Positions 44,060 to 52,772 of a stretch of 64,000 bases of DNA are shown here, in pieces. Origin of the DNA: Bacteroidota bacterium (lineage in GTDB: Bacteria; Bacteroidota; Bacteroidia; Bacteroidales; Prolixibacteraceae). The stretch is from contig JAHEYT010000022.1 of assembly GCA_023251455.1 (NCBI GenBank), positions 62,001 through 126,000 of the forward strand, read 5' to 3'. Made by a program: the position numbers and the translations under genes. The notes beneath the pieces are model-generated. The model had not been told where the DNA came from, made no database searches, and worked only from the letters and a program-made list of their open reading frames with translations. Positions within the stretch are counted from its first letter, which is position 1; every line of letters begins with the position of its first letter.

Positions 44060-46039
44060 ATGAACCGCGCCTATTACTCCAATTCTATTTCCAACTTTTT
44101 AGATAGTTCTGTCAATGAAATTATTGGTATCCTTTCTAGTGCAAGCGAATATCCAGTAGAATTAACTCAACTAAAAGCTTGGGAGGATGAAATTAAAATT
44201 TTAAAGGAGATACTTCCCTTTTATTACGGTTCCATTTATTTTGAATATTCCATCCCACGCATGGGAAAGCGAATCGATGTTCTTTTAGTAATTGAATCTG
44301 TGATTTTCATTCTCGAATTCAAAGTGGGAGAAAAAGAGTTTCATTCCTATTCAATCGATCAGGTTTGGGATTATGCATTGGATTTGAAGAACTTTCATGA
44401 AACAAGTCATGATAAATTAATAGCTCCAATTTTAATTGCAACGCAGGCTAAAAGGCCATATTCTACAATTTCTATTACGCCTCAAAATGATCAATTACTT
44501 ATCCCAATCCTAAGTAATTCGGAATCACTTTTAAATACAATTCAAAGCGTATTAGATTTCTGCCAAGATGGCGAATCCATAGACATCAAAAATTGGGAAC
44601 AAGGCCGATATCATCCCACTCCAACAATTATTGAAGCGGCAATGGCTTTGTATAACAACCATTCGGTCGCCAATATTTCTCGAAGTGATGCCAGTGCTAT
44701 AAACCTCAGCCAAACATCCGAAGCTGTTTCTGAAATCATTCGTTATTCTAAAGAAAGATCAGAAAAGGCGATCTGCTTTGTTACTGGTGTTCCTGGTGCA
44801 GGAAAAACATTGGTTGGACTGAATATTGCAACGACACATATTAACAAAGATGATGAGCTTTATAGTGTCTTTCTGTCTGGTAATGGACCTTTAGTGGCCA
44901 TTCTGCAAGAAGCTTTGGCTCGTGATAAAGTTAAACGAGCTAAAGATAAAGGCAAAAAAATTAAAAAAAGTACAGCTCGAAGTGATGTGAAAGCTTTTAT
45001 TCAAATTGTCCATCATTTTCGTGATGACGGATTAAAAGATACTTCTCCTCCAATTGAGCACGTTGCCCTTTTTGATGAAGCTCAACGCGCATGGACATTA
45101 GAGCAAACAGCAAAATTTATGCGTGAGAAAAAAGGAAGGCCAGATTTCGAAATGTCGGAACCTGAATTCCTTATTTCGTGTTTGGATCGTCATCCAGATT
45201 GGGCAGTCGTAGTTTGCTTAGTTGGAGGTGGACAAGAAATAAATACGGGTGAGGCAGGTATTAGCGAATGGATTGAAGCGCTCGAACGTTCTTTCCCATA
45301 TTGGAAAATTTATATTTCTGATCGATTAACCGATAGTGAATACAATGCTAAAGATATTCTCCAAAAGATCAAACATCGCCCCAATGTTGACTATTCTGAA
45401 TCGTTGCATTTAGCCGTTTCAATGCGTTCTTTCCGAGCAGAAAACGTTTCATTGTTGGTGAAACAAATCCTTGATTTAGATGAAAAGAATGCAAGAAATA
45501 CGCTTAAAGAATTGAACGACAAATATCCAATTGTTATCACTCGCGATTTGACCAAAGCAAAACAATGGTTGAAAGCCAAAGCTCGTGGCACCGAACGTTA
45601 TGGAATTGTAGTTTCTTCGCAAGCACAACGACTAAAACCATATGCAATAGATGTCAAATCACCAATTGATCCTATCCATTGGTTTTTAGATGACAAAGAA
45701 GACGTTCGTTCCTCTTATTATTTGGAAGATGTTGCAACTGAGTTTCACGTTCAAGGGTTAGAACTCGATTGGGCTTGTGTGGCATGGGACGGTGATTTTA
45801 GATATTCAACAAATGGATGGGAGCAATATTCCTTTGTGGGTTCAAAATGGAATCATATTCATAAACCCGAAAGGAAACTCTATTTAAAGAATGCTTATCG
45901 AGTACTGCTTACCCGAGCCAGACAAGGTATGGTAATTGTCGTTCCTTCTGGCGATATTGAAGATCCAACAAGAAATCCAGATTATTACAATTCAACTTTT
46001 AATTATTTAAAAGAGATTGGATTTGATGTTTTAGAGTAA
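44060..46039 (+). CDS. PD-(D/E)XK nuclease fused to DUF2075 (Schlafen group 3-like) helicase
   Basis: 659 residues, soluble. Residues about 60-125 look like a PD-(D/E)XK nuclease: Asp73 ([10 protein letters not shown]), Glu86-x-Lys88 (ILEFKVG) and Gln101 (QVWDYAL). An SF1-type ATPase follows: Walker A GVPGAGKT (about 243-250), Walker [12 protein letters not shown] (about 335), the motif [13 protein letters not shown] and a C-terminal motif [15 protein letters not shown]. The middle to end is DUF2075. Proteins combining these domains are scattered, often in mobile or defence regions. Codon use is more AT-rich than neighbours. It stands alone, and its stop is about 36 bp before the flank of minisatellite element 2. 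Confidence 0.82.
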   Translation: MNRAYYSNSISNFLDSSVNEIIGILSSASEYPVELTQLKAWEDEIKILKEILPFYYGSIYFEYSIPRMGKRIDVLLVIESVIFILEFKVGEKEFHSYSIDQVWDYALDLKNFHETSHDKLIAPILIATQAKRPYSTISITPQNDQLLIPILSNSESLLNTIQSVLDFCQDGESIDIKNWEQGRYHPTPTIIEAAMALYNNHSVANISRSDASAINLSQTSEAVSEIIRYSKERSEKAICFVTGVPGAGKTLVGLNIATTHINKDDELYSVFLSGNGPLVAILQEALARDKVKRAKDKGKKIKKSTARSDVKAFIQIVHHFRDDGLKDTSPPIEHVALFDEAQRAWTLEQTAKFMREKKGRPDFEMSEPEFLISCLDRHPDWAVVVCLVGGGQEINTGEAGISEWIEALERSFPYWKIYISDRLTDSEYNAKDILQKIKHRPNVDYSESLHLAVSMRSFRAENVSLLVKQILDLDEKNARNTLKELNDKYPIVITRDLTKAKQWLKAKARGTERYGIVVSSQAQRLKPYAIDVKSPIDPIHWFLDDKEDVRSSYYLEDVATEFHVQGLELDWACVAWDGDFRYSTNGWEQYSFVGSKWNHIHKPERKLYLKNAYRVLLTRARQGMVIVVPSGDIEDPTRNPDYYNSTFNYLKEIGFDVLE

Positions 46040-46074
46040 AATGTAACTTGGCCCATTGGTTCATTTTCGGACTC

Positions 46075-46494
46075 GTGTTCGTTGAATAAACCACAGAAAC
46101 ATTTTCTCCTCCTCGGATTCTACCCTTCCCCACCCCTCCGTAGCAACTCCTCACCATTCCGAAGATTCTTCGCCTCCCCTTGCCCAGCGCCACTTTCAGC
46201 GGTTTTACGGATTGAGACAGATAGGTTCTGTCCTTGGACAGGGCGATAATTTCCTTGGACAGGGCGATAATTTCCTTGGACAGGAAGATCATGTCCTTGG
46301 ACAGGAAGATAATGTCCTTGGACAGGAAGACCATATCCTTGGACAGAACGATAATTTCCTTGGACAGCACGATCATGTCCTTGGACAGGAAGATAATTTC
46401 CTTGGACAGGATGCTCCTGTACATAGATAACAAGCCGGTGAAATGGGATAGAAAGGCAATATCCCCGAATGGGGGTTACGATTCAGAAATAATA
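46075..46494 (-). repeat. 21-bp minisatellite element, copy 2 (10 units plus shared flanks, inverted)
   Basis: From 46226 to 46435 the 21-bp unit (TAATGTCCTTGGACAGGAAGA type, reverse complement of copy 1) is repeated 10 times; the last unit is degenerate. The flanks match copy 1 in reverse order: AGCGGTTTTACGGATTGAGA on the left and GGGGGTTACGATTCAGAAAT on the right. Unit copies differ mainly in AAGATAATG positions, while TCCTTGGAC is nearly constant. Open frames cross it on both strands and end in the same residues as in copy 1 (GGYDSEIIKN on one strand, DRTYLSQSVKPLKVA on the other). Confidence 0.9.
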
Positions 46495-46495
46495 A

Positions 46496-46526
46496 AAAAT
46501 CCGCCCCGGGATAAGAAGCGGATTTT
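46496..46526 (-). terminator. Intrinsic terminator of the 117-residue protein gene
   Basis: AAAATCCGC pairs with GCGGATTTT (9 bp, 13-base loop) and the minus strand continues TTTATTATTTC. It is adjacent to the end of minisatellite element 2. Confidence 0.85.
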
Positions 46527-46537
46527 CGTTTTTAAAA

Positions 46538-46891
46538 TTAAGCCGGATTCTCCGGTGGCGGTGGCGGAGTTGTTTTCCGCAGTTTTTTGATTTCGAGCAG
46601 CAGATTATCATCCTTGCCCAGCAAGCCCGAAATCAGGTCAACGGTGGCAGAGGCATCGGTGTACGCGGCATCAAGTGCTTCGATAGCAGCCTTTGTGGCA
46701 TTTTTTGCCGCGGCAACCGCTTCGCGCTGGCCTGCTTCGGTCAGGTCGGCTAAGGTTTTCTCAGCCTTTAACTGGGATAACTTGCCTGTAGGGTCGAACC
46801 CTTTGTTTGTCAGCAATGGAGCATTTTGTTCGATTATAACAATAAGCTGGGTGATAAAATCACGTTTTTTTGATTCAGTTAAACTTGCCAT
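46538..46891 (-). CDS. Small helical protein with proline-rich C-terminus, unknown
   Basis: 117 residues starting MASLTESKKRDFITQLIVIIEQNAP. Ala-rich helices fill about 40-100 (TEAGQREAVAAAKNATKAAIEALDAAYTDAS) and the C-terminus reads RKTTPPPPPENPA. No signal peptide or membrane segment. GC content is higher than in the neighbouring nuclease-helicase gene. It has a start, a terminator and normal codon use, so I take it as real; no family is recognised. The high Ala content and Pro tail suggest a structural or adaptor role. Confidence 0.6.
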   Translation of the reverse strand: MASLTESKKRDFITQLIVIIEQNAPLLTNKGFDPTGKLSQLKAEKTLADLTEAGQREAVAAAKNATKAAIEALDAAYTDASATVDLISGLLGKDDNLLLEIKKLRKTTPPPPPENPA

Positions 46892-47430
46892 AGTTACATT
46901 TGCATTAAGGTTAATAATTTGAACTAGTTATTATCCCGGGGCACCTGTTTGCTTTGCACGGCGCAGGTGGCTCTTTTTTTTCGGTGTAAAGGATGTTGCC
47001 GTTCTGTACTTTCACGAGTTGTAAAACCGGCGGGTGTGCTGATTCCTGTTTTACAGGGCTTCTTTTCAATGGAGTATCATTTAAAGGGTGAAATAAAGTT
47101 GTGATAAGTTAAACAAAATTTATCAATTAAACATCATGTTTTTAAAAAATAGATTTTTGGAATTCAATGGCTTATCTAAAAGGAGACTTTATTTTCTACC
47201 TGATTTGGGCTGTTGCCGGTTGGCAGCATTCTCATCTCCGTTGGCAGAAGCCAAGGGCAAAGGATAGCGCTTTGAATGAGATTGTATGTTAACCGAAGCA
47301 CTATCCTGTGCCGTCAGCTTTAGTGTTCGACTGAGCTCACGCCGAAGGCTGACGGACACGAAAAATCCCATTCCATTGTGGGCTTTAGCCCACTTTTCCA
47401 CTATCTTTCCGCCCTCAAAACTCACCACTC
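46892..47430. other. 539-bp intergenic region with palindromic repeat
   Basis: It contains a CACCTG/CAGGTG hairpin followed by eight T (46942-46981) and a long repeat element at 47237-47360 described separately. The rest shows no gene. Confidence 0.5.
47237..47360. repeat. ATCCTTTGCCGT-family inverted repeat, copy 1
   Basis: CCGTTGGCAGAAGCCAAGGG, then CAAAGGATAGCGC, faces GCACTATCCTGTGCCGTCAG further right. The right half (CTTTAGTGTTCGACTGAGC to GACGGACACG) is nearly the reverse complement of 62361-62422. A third copy is at 54235-54317. Confidence 0.75.
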
Positions 47431-48330
47431 ATGATCTGGGAAAAACGTGGATTTCAATTTTCAATACTGTTGCTTTTAGCCTTTGTGTGGGGCAGTTCGT
47501 TTATCCTGATGAAAATCGGGCTAAAAAGTTTTAGTCCGGAACAGGCAGGCGCCTTGCGTATTTTACTGGCTTCGCTGGCATTGCTTCCGCTGTCGATCCG
47601 TAATTTGAAAAGCCTTCAGAAAAAAGATCTGAAAAGCCTGTTGATTGCGGGTTTCATCGGTAGTTTTTTCCCGGCCTTCCTGTTTATGAAAGCCGAAACA
47701 CAAATCAACAGTTCGCTGGCCGGAATGCTCAACTCGCTCACCCCTGTTTTTACTTTACTGGTTGGCTTACTTTTTCACAAAACGGAAATCAGGTGGATGC
47801 AGGTAGCCGGTTTAACGTTGGGTTTACTGGGCGCATCGGGACTGATCGTGGCCGGAGAAGGATTTAGCCTTGGAGCGGTTAACAATTATGCCTTTTACAT
47901 TGTATTGGCAACTTGTTTTTATGCCATCAGCATCAACCAGATTAAAGCTAAACTGGGGCACCTGAGCGGAATCCAGGTGACTTCGCTGTCGTTTCTGTTT
48001 ATTGGTCCGGTGGCGCTAATTTACCTTTTAACAACCGATCTGGCTTCTGTAGCTGCAAATAGCGCATGGCCGGTACATTTGCTGGCGCTGGCCACACTCG
48101 CCATTGTAGGCACAGCCGCGGCCATGCTGTTGATGAATACGTTGATACGTCATTCCACTGCAGTTGCGGCATCGTCGGTTACCTACATTATTCCGGTATT
48201 TGCAATTCTTTGGGGAGTTCTCGACGGCGAAAAAATCACGCTGCTCCATCTGTTGTGCATGGGATTAATCCTTTCAGGCGTTTACCTCATCAGTCGGAAA
48301 CACATTCACCACAAAGGACCAAAAGTTTAA
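47431..48330 (+). CDS. EamA-family (drug/metabolite superfamily) transporter
   Basis: 299 residues with ten hydrophobic segments in two homologous halves. The first EamA unit covers about 10-140 (FSILLLLAFVWGSSFILMKIGLKS, then ALRILLASLALLPLSI and LAGMLNSLTPVFTLLVGLLFHKTE) and the second about 150-290 (YAFYIVLATCFYAISINQIKA, then AASSVTYIIPVFAILWGVLDGE). It is an inner-membrane permease, probably exporting an amino acid or other small metabolite; the substrate cannot be predicted. The gene is single, converging on the transaldolase gene. Confidence 0.93.
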   Translation: MIWEKRGFQFSILLLLAFVWGSSFILMKIGLKSFSPEQAGALRILLASLALLPLSIRNLKSLQKKDLKSLLIAGFIGSFFPAFLFMKAETQINSSLAGMLNSLTPVFTLLVGLLFHKTEIRWMQVAGLTLGLLGASGLIVAGEGFSLGAVNNYAFYIVLATCFYAISINQIKAKLGHLSGIQVTSLSFLFIGPVALIYLLTTDLASVAANSAWPVHLLALATLAIVGTAAAMLLMNTLIRHSTAVAASSVTYIIPVFAILWGVLDGEKITLLHLLCMGLILSGVYLISRKHIHHKGPKV

Positions 48331-48345
48331 CCACGCGGAGTAAAA

Positions 48346-48380
48346 AAAAAGATTCCACCTATTTAAGATGAAATCTTTTT
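48346..48380. terminator. Probable bidirectional terminator
   Basis: AAAAAGATT and AATCTTTTT form a 9-bp stem between the convergent transporter and transaldolase genes. The stem is AT-rich, so confidence is moderate. Confidence 0.5.
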
Positions 48381-48425
48381 CATATCCGGTCTCCCGTTTC
48401 CGTACTCCGGAATCTATGCCCTTTG

Positions 48426-49091
48426 CTAGAATTCGATATCGTACAAACCTTCGGAATCAAGTTCAAACTGTTTTACGCTGATGTCGGTCATTGGGTGTTT
48501 AATGAGCTGGTGCAGCAATTCAGGACTAATGGTCGCCGAATGTGCGCCGGCCATGCTGGTACGGTAAATCTGGTCGACGGTTTTAAAGCTGGCAGCCAGA
48601 ACTTTTCCATTCAAACCATACAAGGCAATGTTCTCCACAATATCGCCCACCACTTCAATTCCGTGCGACGAGATATTATCCAGACGACTCACATAGGGAG
48701 CGACAAAATCGGCACCGGCTTTCATGGCCACCAAAGCTTGTTGTTGGGTAAAAATGGCGGTTGCTGTTACGTTGATACCAGCGTCTTTCAGGATTCGTAT
48801 GGCGCGGTATCCGTTTGGAGTTACCGGAATCTTGGCGTAAAAATTATCGCCAAAATCGAAATAACTGCGGTATTTTTTGGCTTCGCGAACCATGTCGTCG
48901 GTTTCCGAAGAAATCATTTGCACGTGAACCATTCCGGTACCTACTAATTCCTGAATGCCTTCGATGGCAACAGAAAGTTTGTACCCTGCATGATTTAAAA
49001 TTGTTGGATTTGTTGTTACCCCTTCGAGTGGGAAAAATGTGTACAGCGTCCGGAGTTCTTCCAGATTGGCTGTGTCGGCCATGTAAATCAT
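48426..49091 (-). CDS. fsa: Transaldolase / fructose-6-phosphate aldolase-like protein
   Basis: 221 residues, a short-type transaldolase (TalC/FSA subfamily). The Schiff-base Lys87 is in NFYAKIPVTPNG; the start ADTANLEELR, the segment VTTNPTIL and the C-terminal half with TATAIFTQQQALVAMKAGADFVAPYV fit the alpha/beta barrel. It should cleave or form a sugar phosphate such as fructose 6-phosphate into glyceraldehyde 3-phosphate and a dihydroxyacetone unit. It lies at the 3' end of a four-gene sugar cluster, separated from the dehydrogenase by 176 bp containing a GTCATT palindrome. Specificity for a transaldolase or aldolase reaction is not settled. Confidence 0.88.
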   Translation of the reverse strand: MIYMADTANLEELRTLYTFFPLEGVTTNPTILNHAGYKLSVAIEGIQELVGTGMVHVQMISSETDDMVREAKKYRSYFDFGDNFYAKIPVTPNGYRAIRILKDAGINVTATAIFTQQQALVAMKAGADFVAPYVSRLDNISSHGIEVVGDIVENIALYGLNGKVLAASFKTVDQIYRTSMAGAHSATISPELLHQLIKHPMTDISVKQFELDSEGLYDIEF

Positions 49092-49203
49092 TGTTTTGTT
49101 TCTAATTGTTTATGCGGCAAAGGTACAGTATCAAAAGTAAGCACAGGAAAAAGAGACATTAGATTTTAGATAATAGACAAAAGACTTAAGATAAAATGAG
49201 GGA

Positions 49204-49250
49204 AAGGTCATTGGTCATTAGCAAAAATCTTCGCTAATGACTAATGACCC
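49204..49250. repeat. GTCATT-type palindrome
   Basis: GTCATTAGC (49214-49222) pairs with GCTAATGAC (49233-49241), and outer AAAGGTCATT faces AATGACCCTTT. Related to the GTCATT units at 18360-18455. Confidence 0.65.
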
Positions 49251-49267
49251 TTTACTAATGACAGACA

Positions 49268-50527
49268 CTAATTCGCCAGCAAATATTCCTCAGCATCAAC
49301 CGACCACAATCCCTGATGACGGTCGCAGATTTCTGCCAGTTTCGCGAACAAAGGTTCGGTTTTTCCCAGTTCTGCAAAATCTGAAATAGCGGTCAAAGGC
49401 ATTTCCAGATGCGTATAAATCAGTTTCTTTCCACCCGGAATATTAGGCAAATGCAGCGTAGTTTCAATCACGGCATTCAGTCCGCCAATGTGTGTTACCA
49501 ATCCGGCAGGATCAAGTCCGGCAGTCATCACTTCCAGCGCTTCTTTCATGTCGTCGGTGTTTCCTCCTGAAGTTCCCACAATGTGCGTGTAGGCATAATG
49601 AACATTGTAGAAGTTCATTTTAGCCTGAAGATTCTGATCGGATGGTCCGGCGAAGAAATTCAGGCAACCATCGAAACCGAGGATGGCATCACCCTGTTCG
49701 ATAACCGGAGCAACCGGAGCAAACACGAACACATCGTCGTAACCGGTATCTCCGGAAAGACGTTTCAGTTCGGCCACCGGATCTTCAATTTTTGTATTCA
49801 GGTAAATCAACTCGATGCCACGTTTGGCAGCTTCTTCAACGGTATAAATCGATGCCGCACGATCGAGTCGTGTTTGGTCGATGTCGGTCACTACACACAA
49901 TTTTGGTTTGCGGTCGGAACGGTGAATCACATAATTAATGGCGGCCAGTCCCATCGGACCAACGCCTGCGAGGATCGCCATTTTGCCATCGGCCACAATT
50001 TCCATATTGTGGATGTACGAACCCGGCGTGGTGTGGTAGTTGGCATGCATGGCGCCAATCACGCACGAAAGTGGCTCGGCCAGCGAAGCCGGATAAAAAC
50101 CCGGTCCGTCGTAAGCCAGCAAACAATCCTGAACCAACACATCTTTCGGGATGATCACGTAAGTTGCATCACCACCGATGTACTGGTACGAATAACCCGG
50201 AGCACTTAATACACCTACCGGACCTTCTTCGTAATAAATGGCTGGCTGAATCGAGAATTTTTGTCCTGCTTTGAACTTATGTTTCCAGTTATCGCCGATT
50301 TCAACTAACTCACCACTAAACTCGTGACCAATAATGATCGGGTTTTCAGCCACATCATTCGGTACACGTTTGTGGTCGGTAGCCTGTTTGGCTGCCTTGT
50401 ATGATGACATGCAAATGCTGTCGGAAACAACTTTTGCCAAAATCTCGTCGGCTCCAATTGCCGGAAGTTCAAACTCTTCCAGCCTCAAATCTTCTTTTCC
50501 GTATAAACGAACTGCTTTTGTTTTCAT
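49268..50527 (-). CDS. Zinc-type alcohol dehydrogenase (sorbitol / L-sorbose-1-phosphate reductase-like)
   Basis: 419 residues, a medium-chain dehydrogenase. The catalytic zinc region is represented by SICMSSYK and GHEFSGELVEIG; the nucleotide-binding domain shows ILAGVGPMGLAAINYVIHR followed by VVTDIDQTRLDRA. The structural-zinc four-Cys loop is lacking. Length and the insertion VLSAPGYSYQYIGGDATYV resemble L-sorbose-1-phosphate reductase (SorE type). It would interconvert a polyol (or its phosphate) and a ketose. It is cytoplasmic. In this cluster it may supply the ketose phosphate cleaved by the aldolase-SDR protein or transaldolase. The substrate is unknown. Confidence 0.85.
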   Translation of the reverse strand: MKTKAVRLYGKEDLRLEEFELPAIGADEILAKVVSDSICMSSYKAAKQATDHKRVPNDVAENPIIIGHEFSGELVEIGDNWKHKFKAGQKFSIQPAIYYEEGPVGVLSAPGYSYQYIGGDATYVIIPKDVLVQDCLLAYDGPGFYPASLAEPLSCVIGAMHANYHTTPGSYIHNMEIVADGKMAILAGVGPMGLAAINYVIHRSDRKPKLCVVTDIDQTRLDRAASIYTVEEAAKRGIELIYLNTKIEDPVAELKRLSGDTGYDDVFVFAPVAPVIEQGDAILGFDGCLNFFAGPSDQNLQAKMNFYNVHYAYTHIVGTSGGNTDDMKEALEVMTAGLDPAGLVTHIGGLNAVIETTLHLPNIPGGKKLIYTHLEMPLTAISDFAELGKTEPLFAKLAEICDRHQGLWSVDAEEYLLAN

Positions 50528-50752
50528 ATCTTATTAACCTTTATTCATTTTAATCATTATCGCGGAGCGATTAAAGTATTGTAGAGATAACATTAAATCC
50601 AATTTTTACCGCGTAGCGGTTAAACCCTAATTTTCTAACGAAATGATCTCATGTGGCGCATGAAACATTTATTTTCAAATATCATTTGAGGATGCGCCAT
50701 TTTCCGTTATTCTATGATTATCCTACCATACTTTTACCGCTACGCGGTATTT
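50528..50752. repeat. Intergenic region with four short hairpins
   Basis: Between the dehydrogenase and aldolase-SDR genes: ATCGC-GGA-GCGAT (50559-50571), ACCGC-GTA-GCGGT (50608-50620), ACCGC-TAC-GCGGT (50736-50748) and a wider pair TGGCGCAT/ATGCGCCA (50654-50661 and 50692-50699). The three small ones share the pattern of a 5-bp stem with three-base loop. Confidence 0.65.
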
Positions 50753-52723
50753 TTAATTCAACATATTTTGACCACCGGTTACGGGCACTGCCTGTCCGGT
50801 TTCGTATTCCTGTTCGATGATGTAATACACGGCGCGCATCACGTCGAGCGGAGTACAACCACGACCAGCCGGAACCTGCGCTACATAGAAACGTTTCACA
50901 TCTTCAATGGTTTTGGCTCCAGGCACTTTGCCCGCGTTCAGGTATTGCACAAACAATCCTTTCTCCGGATCGGCCCAAAGCGGACCGTCATAGAAGTTAC
51001 CCGGACAAACCGAGTTCACCTTGATTTTGGCTGGCATCAACTCCATAGCGAATGATTGGGTGAGGCCGATTCCACCGAATTTACCACCGGCGTAGGCAAA
51101 ATTTTTGTTACTGCCTTTCAATCCCGATTTTGAATTAATCTGGATGATATCGGTAAAATGATCGGTTTTAAATTTGTTCTGAAGTTTCATCACTGCCGAA
51201 GCATATTTGGCGCACAGGAAATAGGCCGAATAATTTACTTTGGTCATCAGCTCGAAGGTTTCCGGAGTCATTTCTTCGAGTCCGCCGGCACGTAAAATAC
51301 CGGCATTGCTGATGAAAATATCCAATCCGCCAAATTCGCAAACCGTTTGAAACACCAAACTCTCCACCGAAGCAGCATTCGACACGTCGGCTTTTACAAA
51401 AAAGGCTTTGTTTTTGCCTTTACCGCCATTCAGCGATTCGGCAAATTTCACTCCCAGTTCTTCGTTCAGGTCGGCGATCACTACGTTGGCGCCATTTTCC
51501 ATCAGGTTCTCCACGATTCCGGCACCAAAACCCTGAGCGCCTCCGGTAACAATCGCAATCTTGCGGTCGACACGTCCGGCGGTAGCTCCCATCGCAATGG
51601 CGCTACGGTATTGTTCCACTTCCCAGGTATCAATAAAATTCACCTGCTCGGCAGTCATCGGGCTTTGTCCGCCAAATTTTTCGGAGTACAGGCTCACCAG
51701 GCAAGTATCCATCATCACATCTTCCAGAGTGGCAACAGCCTGGGCATTGTCGTTGGCCAAAATACAGCCGATACCTTTGATGCAAATGATCTTCGGAGTC
51801 TTCGGCTGCGTTGCGGTGTATGTTTTTATTTTTTCGGAAAGGTCATTCAGCAAAGCATCTACATCGCCTGCATATTCAGCATAAATGAACGACGAATTGC
51901 AATACACGATTCCGTCTGGAATAAAAGGCAAAGCGATCTTCTGATATTCAGCTTCCGAAGAAAGAAACCGTTCGTAGTAGTTATTATTAATGACTTTCAG
52001 CGTTTTCAATCCATTCCCGGAGAGCATCATACGGATGGCAGGAACAATTTTAGCGGCAGCAATATCAACGGGCAAACTGACGGCTGGCTCAATTTCGCCA
52101 ATTGCCGAATCCAGCAACCTGATCACTTCGGTATAGATTTTCCTGATTTCATCGGTAGTGTCGGCAGCCACAAAAATTCCGTGGTTTTGCAACAAAATTA
52201 CTTTCGGTTCTTTTCCGGTGCGGGCGCGGTAGGCATTGATGCGGGTTTCGACTTCTTTAAACAGAATGTATCCCGGATCAACATAAGGCACATAAACCAC
52301 GGTATCGCCAAAAAGTGCGGTTGTTAACCGTTCAGCATTTGCACTGCACATCAGTCCGTTTACCTTGGTACTGTGTGTGTGCACCACAAAAGGGAAAGCG
52401 ATTAAATCGTGCAGTGATGTTTCAACCGAAGGGCGTTGTCCTTTTTCGGGGTGAACACGCGAATTCAACAGGTCGTTTTTGATCTGATTTTCGCGTTCCA
52501 TCACATCTTCGGAATAGGTTTTTCCGGCGATCAATTGAAGTCCTTTGCGGTCGAGCTGGGCAAAACCATCTTCGCCAATAGTTGCCAAACTGTGTCCGCT
52601 GGCCTTGATGTAAATATGGTTTTCGTCTTTGTACGAGGTGTTTCCTCCCCCGGCAATGACATAATCTTTCTGCTTTCCGTAGAACTGCGATATTTCGATT
52701 AATTCCTGAATTTCTTGTTTCAT
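50753..52723 (-). CDS. Bifunctional class II aldolase / short-chain dehydrogenase
   Basis: About 656 residues from the ATG at 52721-52723; 16 further codons upstream cross a palindrome and are not used. The N-terminal half is a class II aldolase/adducin domain: GGGNTSYK, the likely catalytic Glu101 and zinc ligands His115/His117 in VVHTHSTKV, with a third in LQNHGIFVA. The C-terminal half (from about 383) is an SDR: GGAQGFGAG cofactor motif, Ser in INSKSGLKG, and Tyr-x3-Lys in YAGGKFG. This fusion is known for rhamnulose-1-phosphate aldolase plus lactaldehyde dehydrogenase enzymes; here no rhamnose genes surround it. The natural substrate remains open. Confidence 0.88.
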   Translation of the reverse strand: MKQEIQELIEISQFYGKQKDYVIAGGGNTSYKDENHIYIKASGHSLATIGEDGFAQLDRKGLQLIAGKTYSEDVMERENQIKNDLLNSRVHPEKGQRPSVETSLHDLIAFPFVVHTHSTKVNGLMCSANAERLTTALFGDTVVYVPYVDPGYILFKEVETRINAYRARTGKEPKVILLQNHGIFVAADTTDEIRKIYTEVIRLLDSAIGEIEPAVSLPVDIAAAKIVPAIRMMLSGNGLKTLKVINNNYYERFLSSEAEYQKIALPFIPDGIVYCNSSFIYAEYAGDVDALLNDLSEKIKTYTATQPKTPKIICIKGIGCILANDNAQAVATLEDVMMDTCLVSLYSEKFGGQSPMTAEQVNFIDTWEVEQYRSAIAMGATAGRVDRKIAIVTGGAQGFGAGIVENLMENGANVVIADLNEELGVKFAESLNGGKGKNKAFFVKADVSNAASVESLVFQTVCEFGGLDIFISNAGILRAGGLEEMTPETFELMTKVNYSAYFLCAKYASAVMKLQNKFKTDHFTDIIQINSKSGLKGSNKNFAYAGGKFGGIGLTQSFAMELMPAKIKVNSVCPGNFYDGPLWADPEKGLFVQYLNAGKVPGAKTIEDVKRFYVAQVPAGRGCTPLDVMRAVYYIIEQEYETGQAVPVTGGQNMLN

Positions 52724-52740
52724 GATATTTTTATTTTTTC

Positions 52741-52768
52741 GTAGAGACGCACGATCGTGCGTCTCTAC
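52741..52768. repeat. Perfect 28-bp palindrome, TAGAGACGCACGATCG family, copy 2
   Basis: GTAGAGACGCACGA followed by its exact reverse complement. It lies in the 49-bp gap between the PHP gene and the aldolase-SDR gene. A degenerate copy is at 28510-28537. Confidence 0.9.
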
Positions 52769-52772
52769 CATC

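Noticed and set aside
46234..46590. Plus-strand heptad frame through minisatellite copy 2 as a gene
   Set aside because: Same reasons as in copy 1; it also runs through a terminator and into the opposite-strand 117-residue gene.
50753..52723. Rhamnose operon (RhaD-type enzyme)
   Set aside because: The fusion architecture fits, but no rhamnose isomerase, kinase, mutarotase, transporter or regulator is in the cluster.
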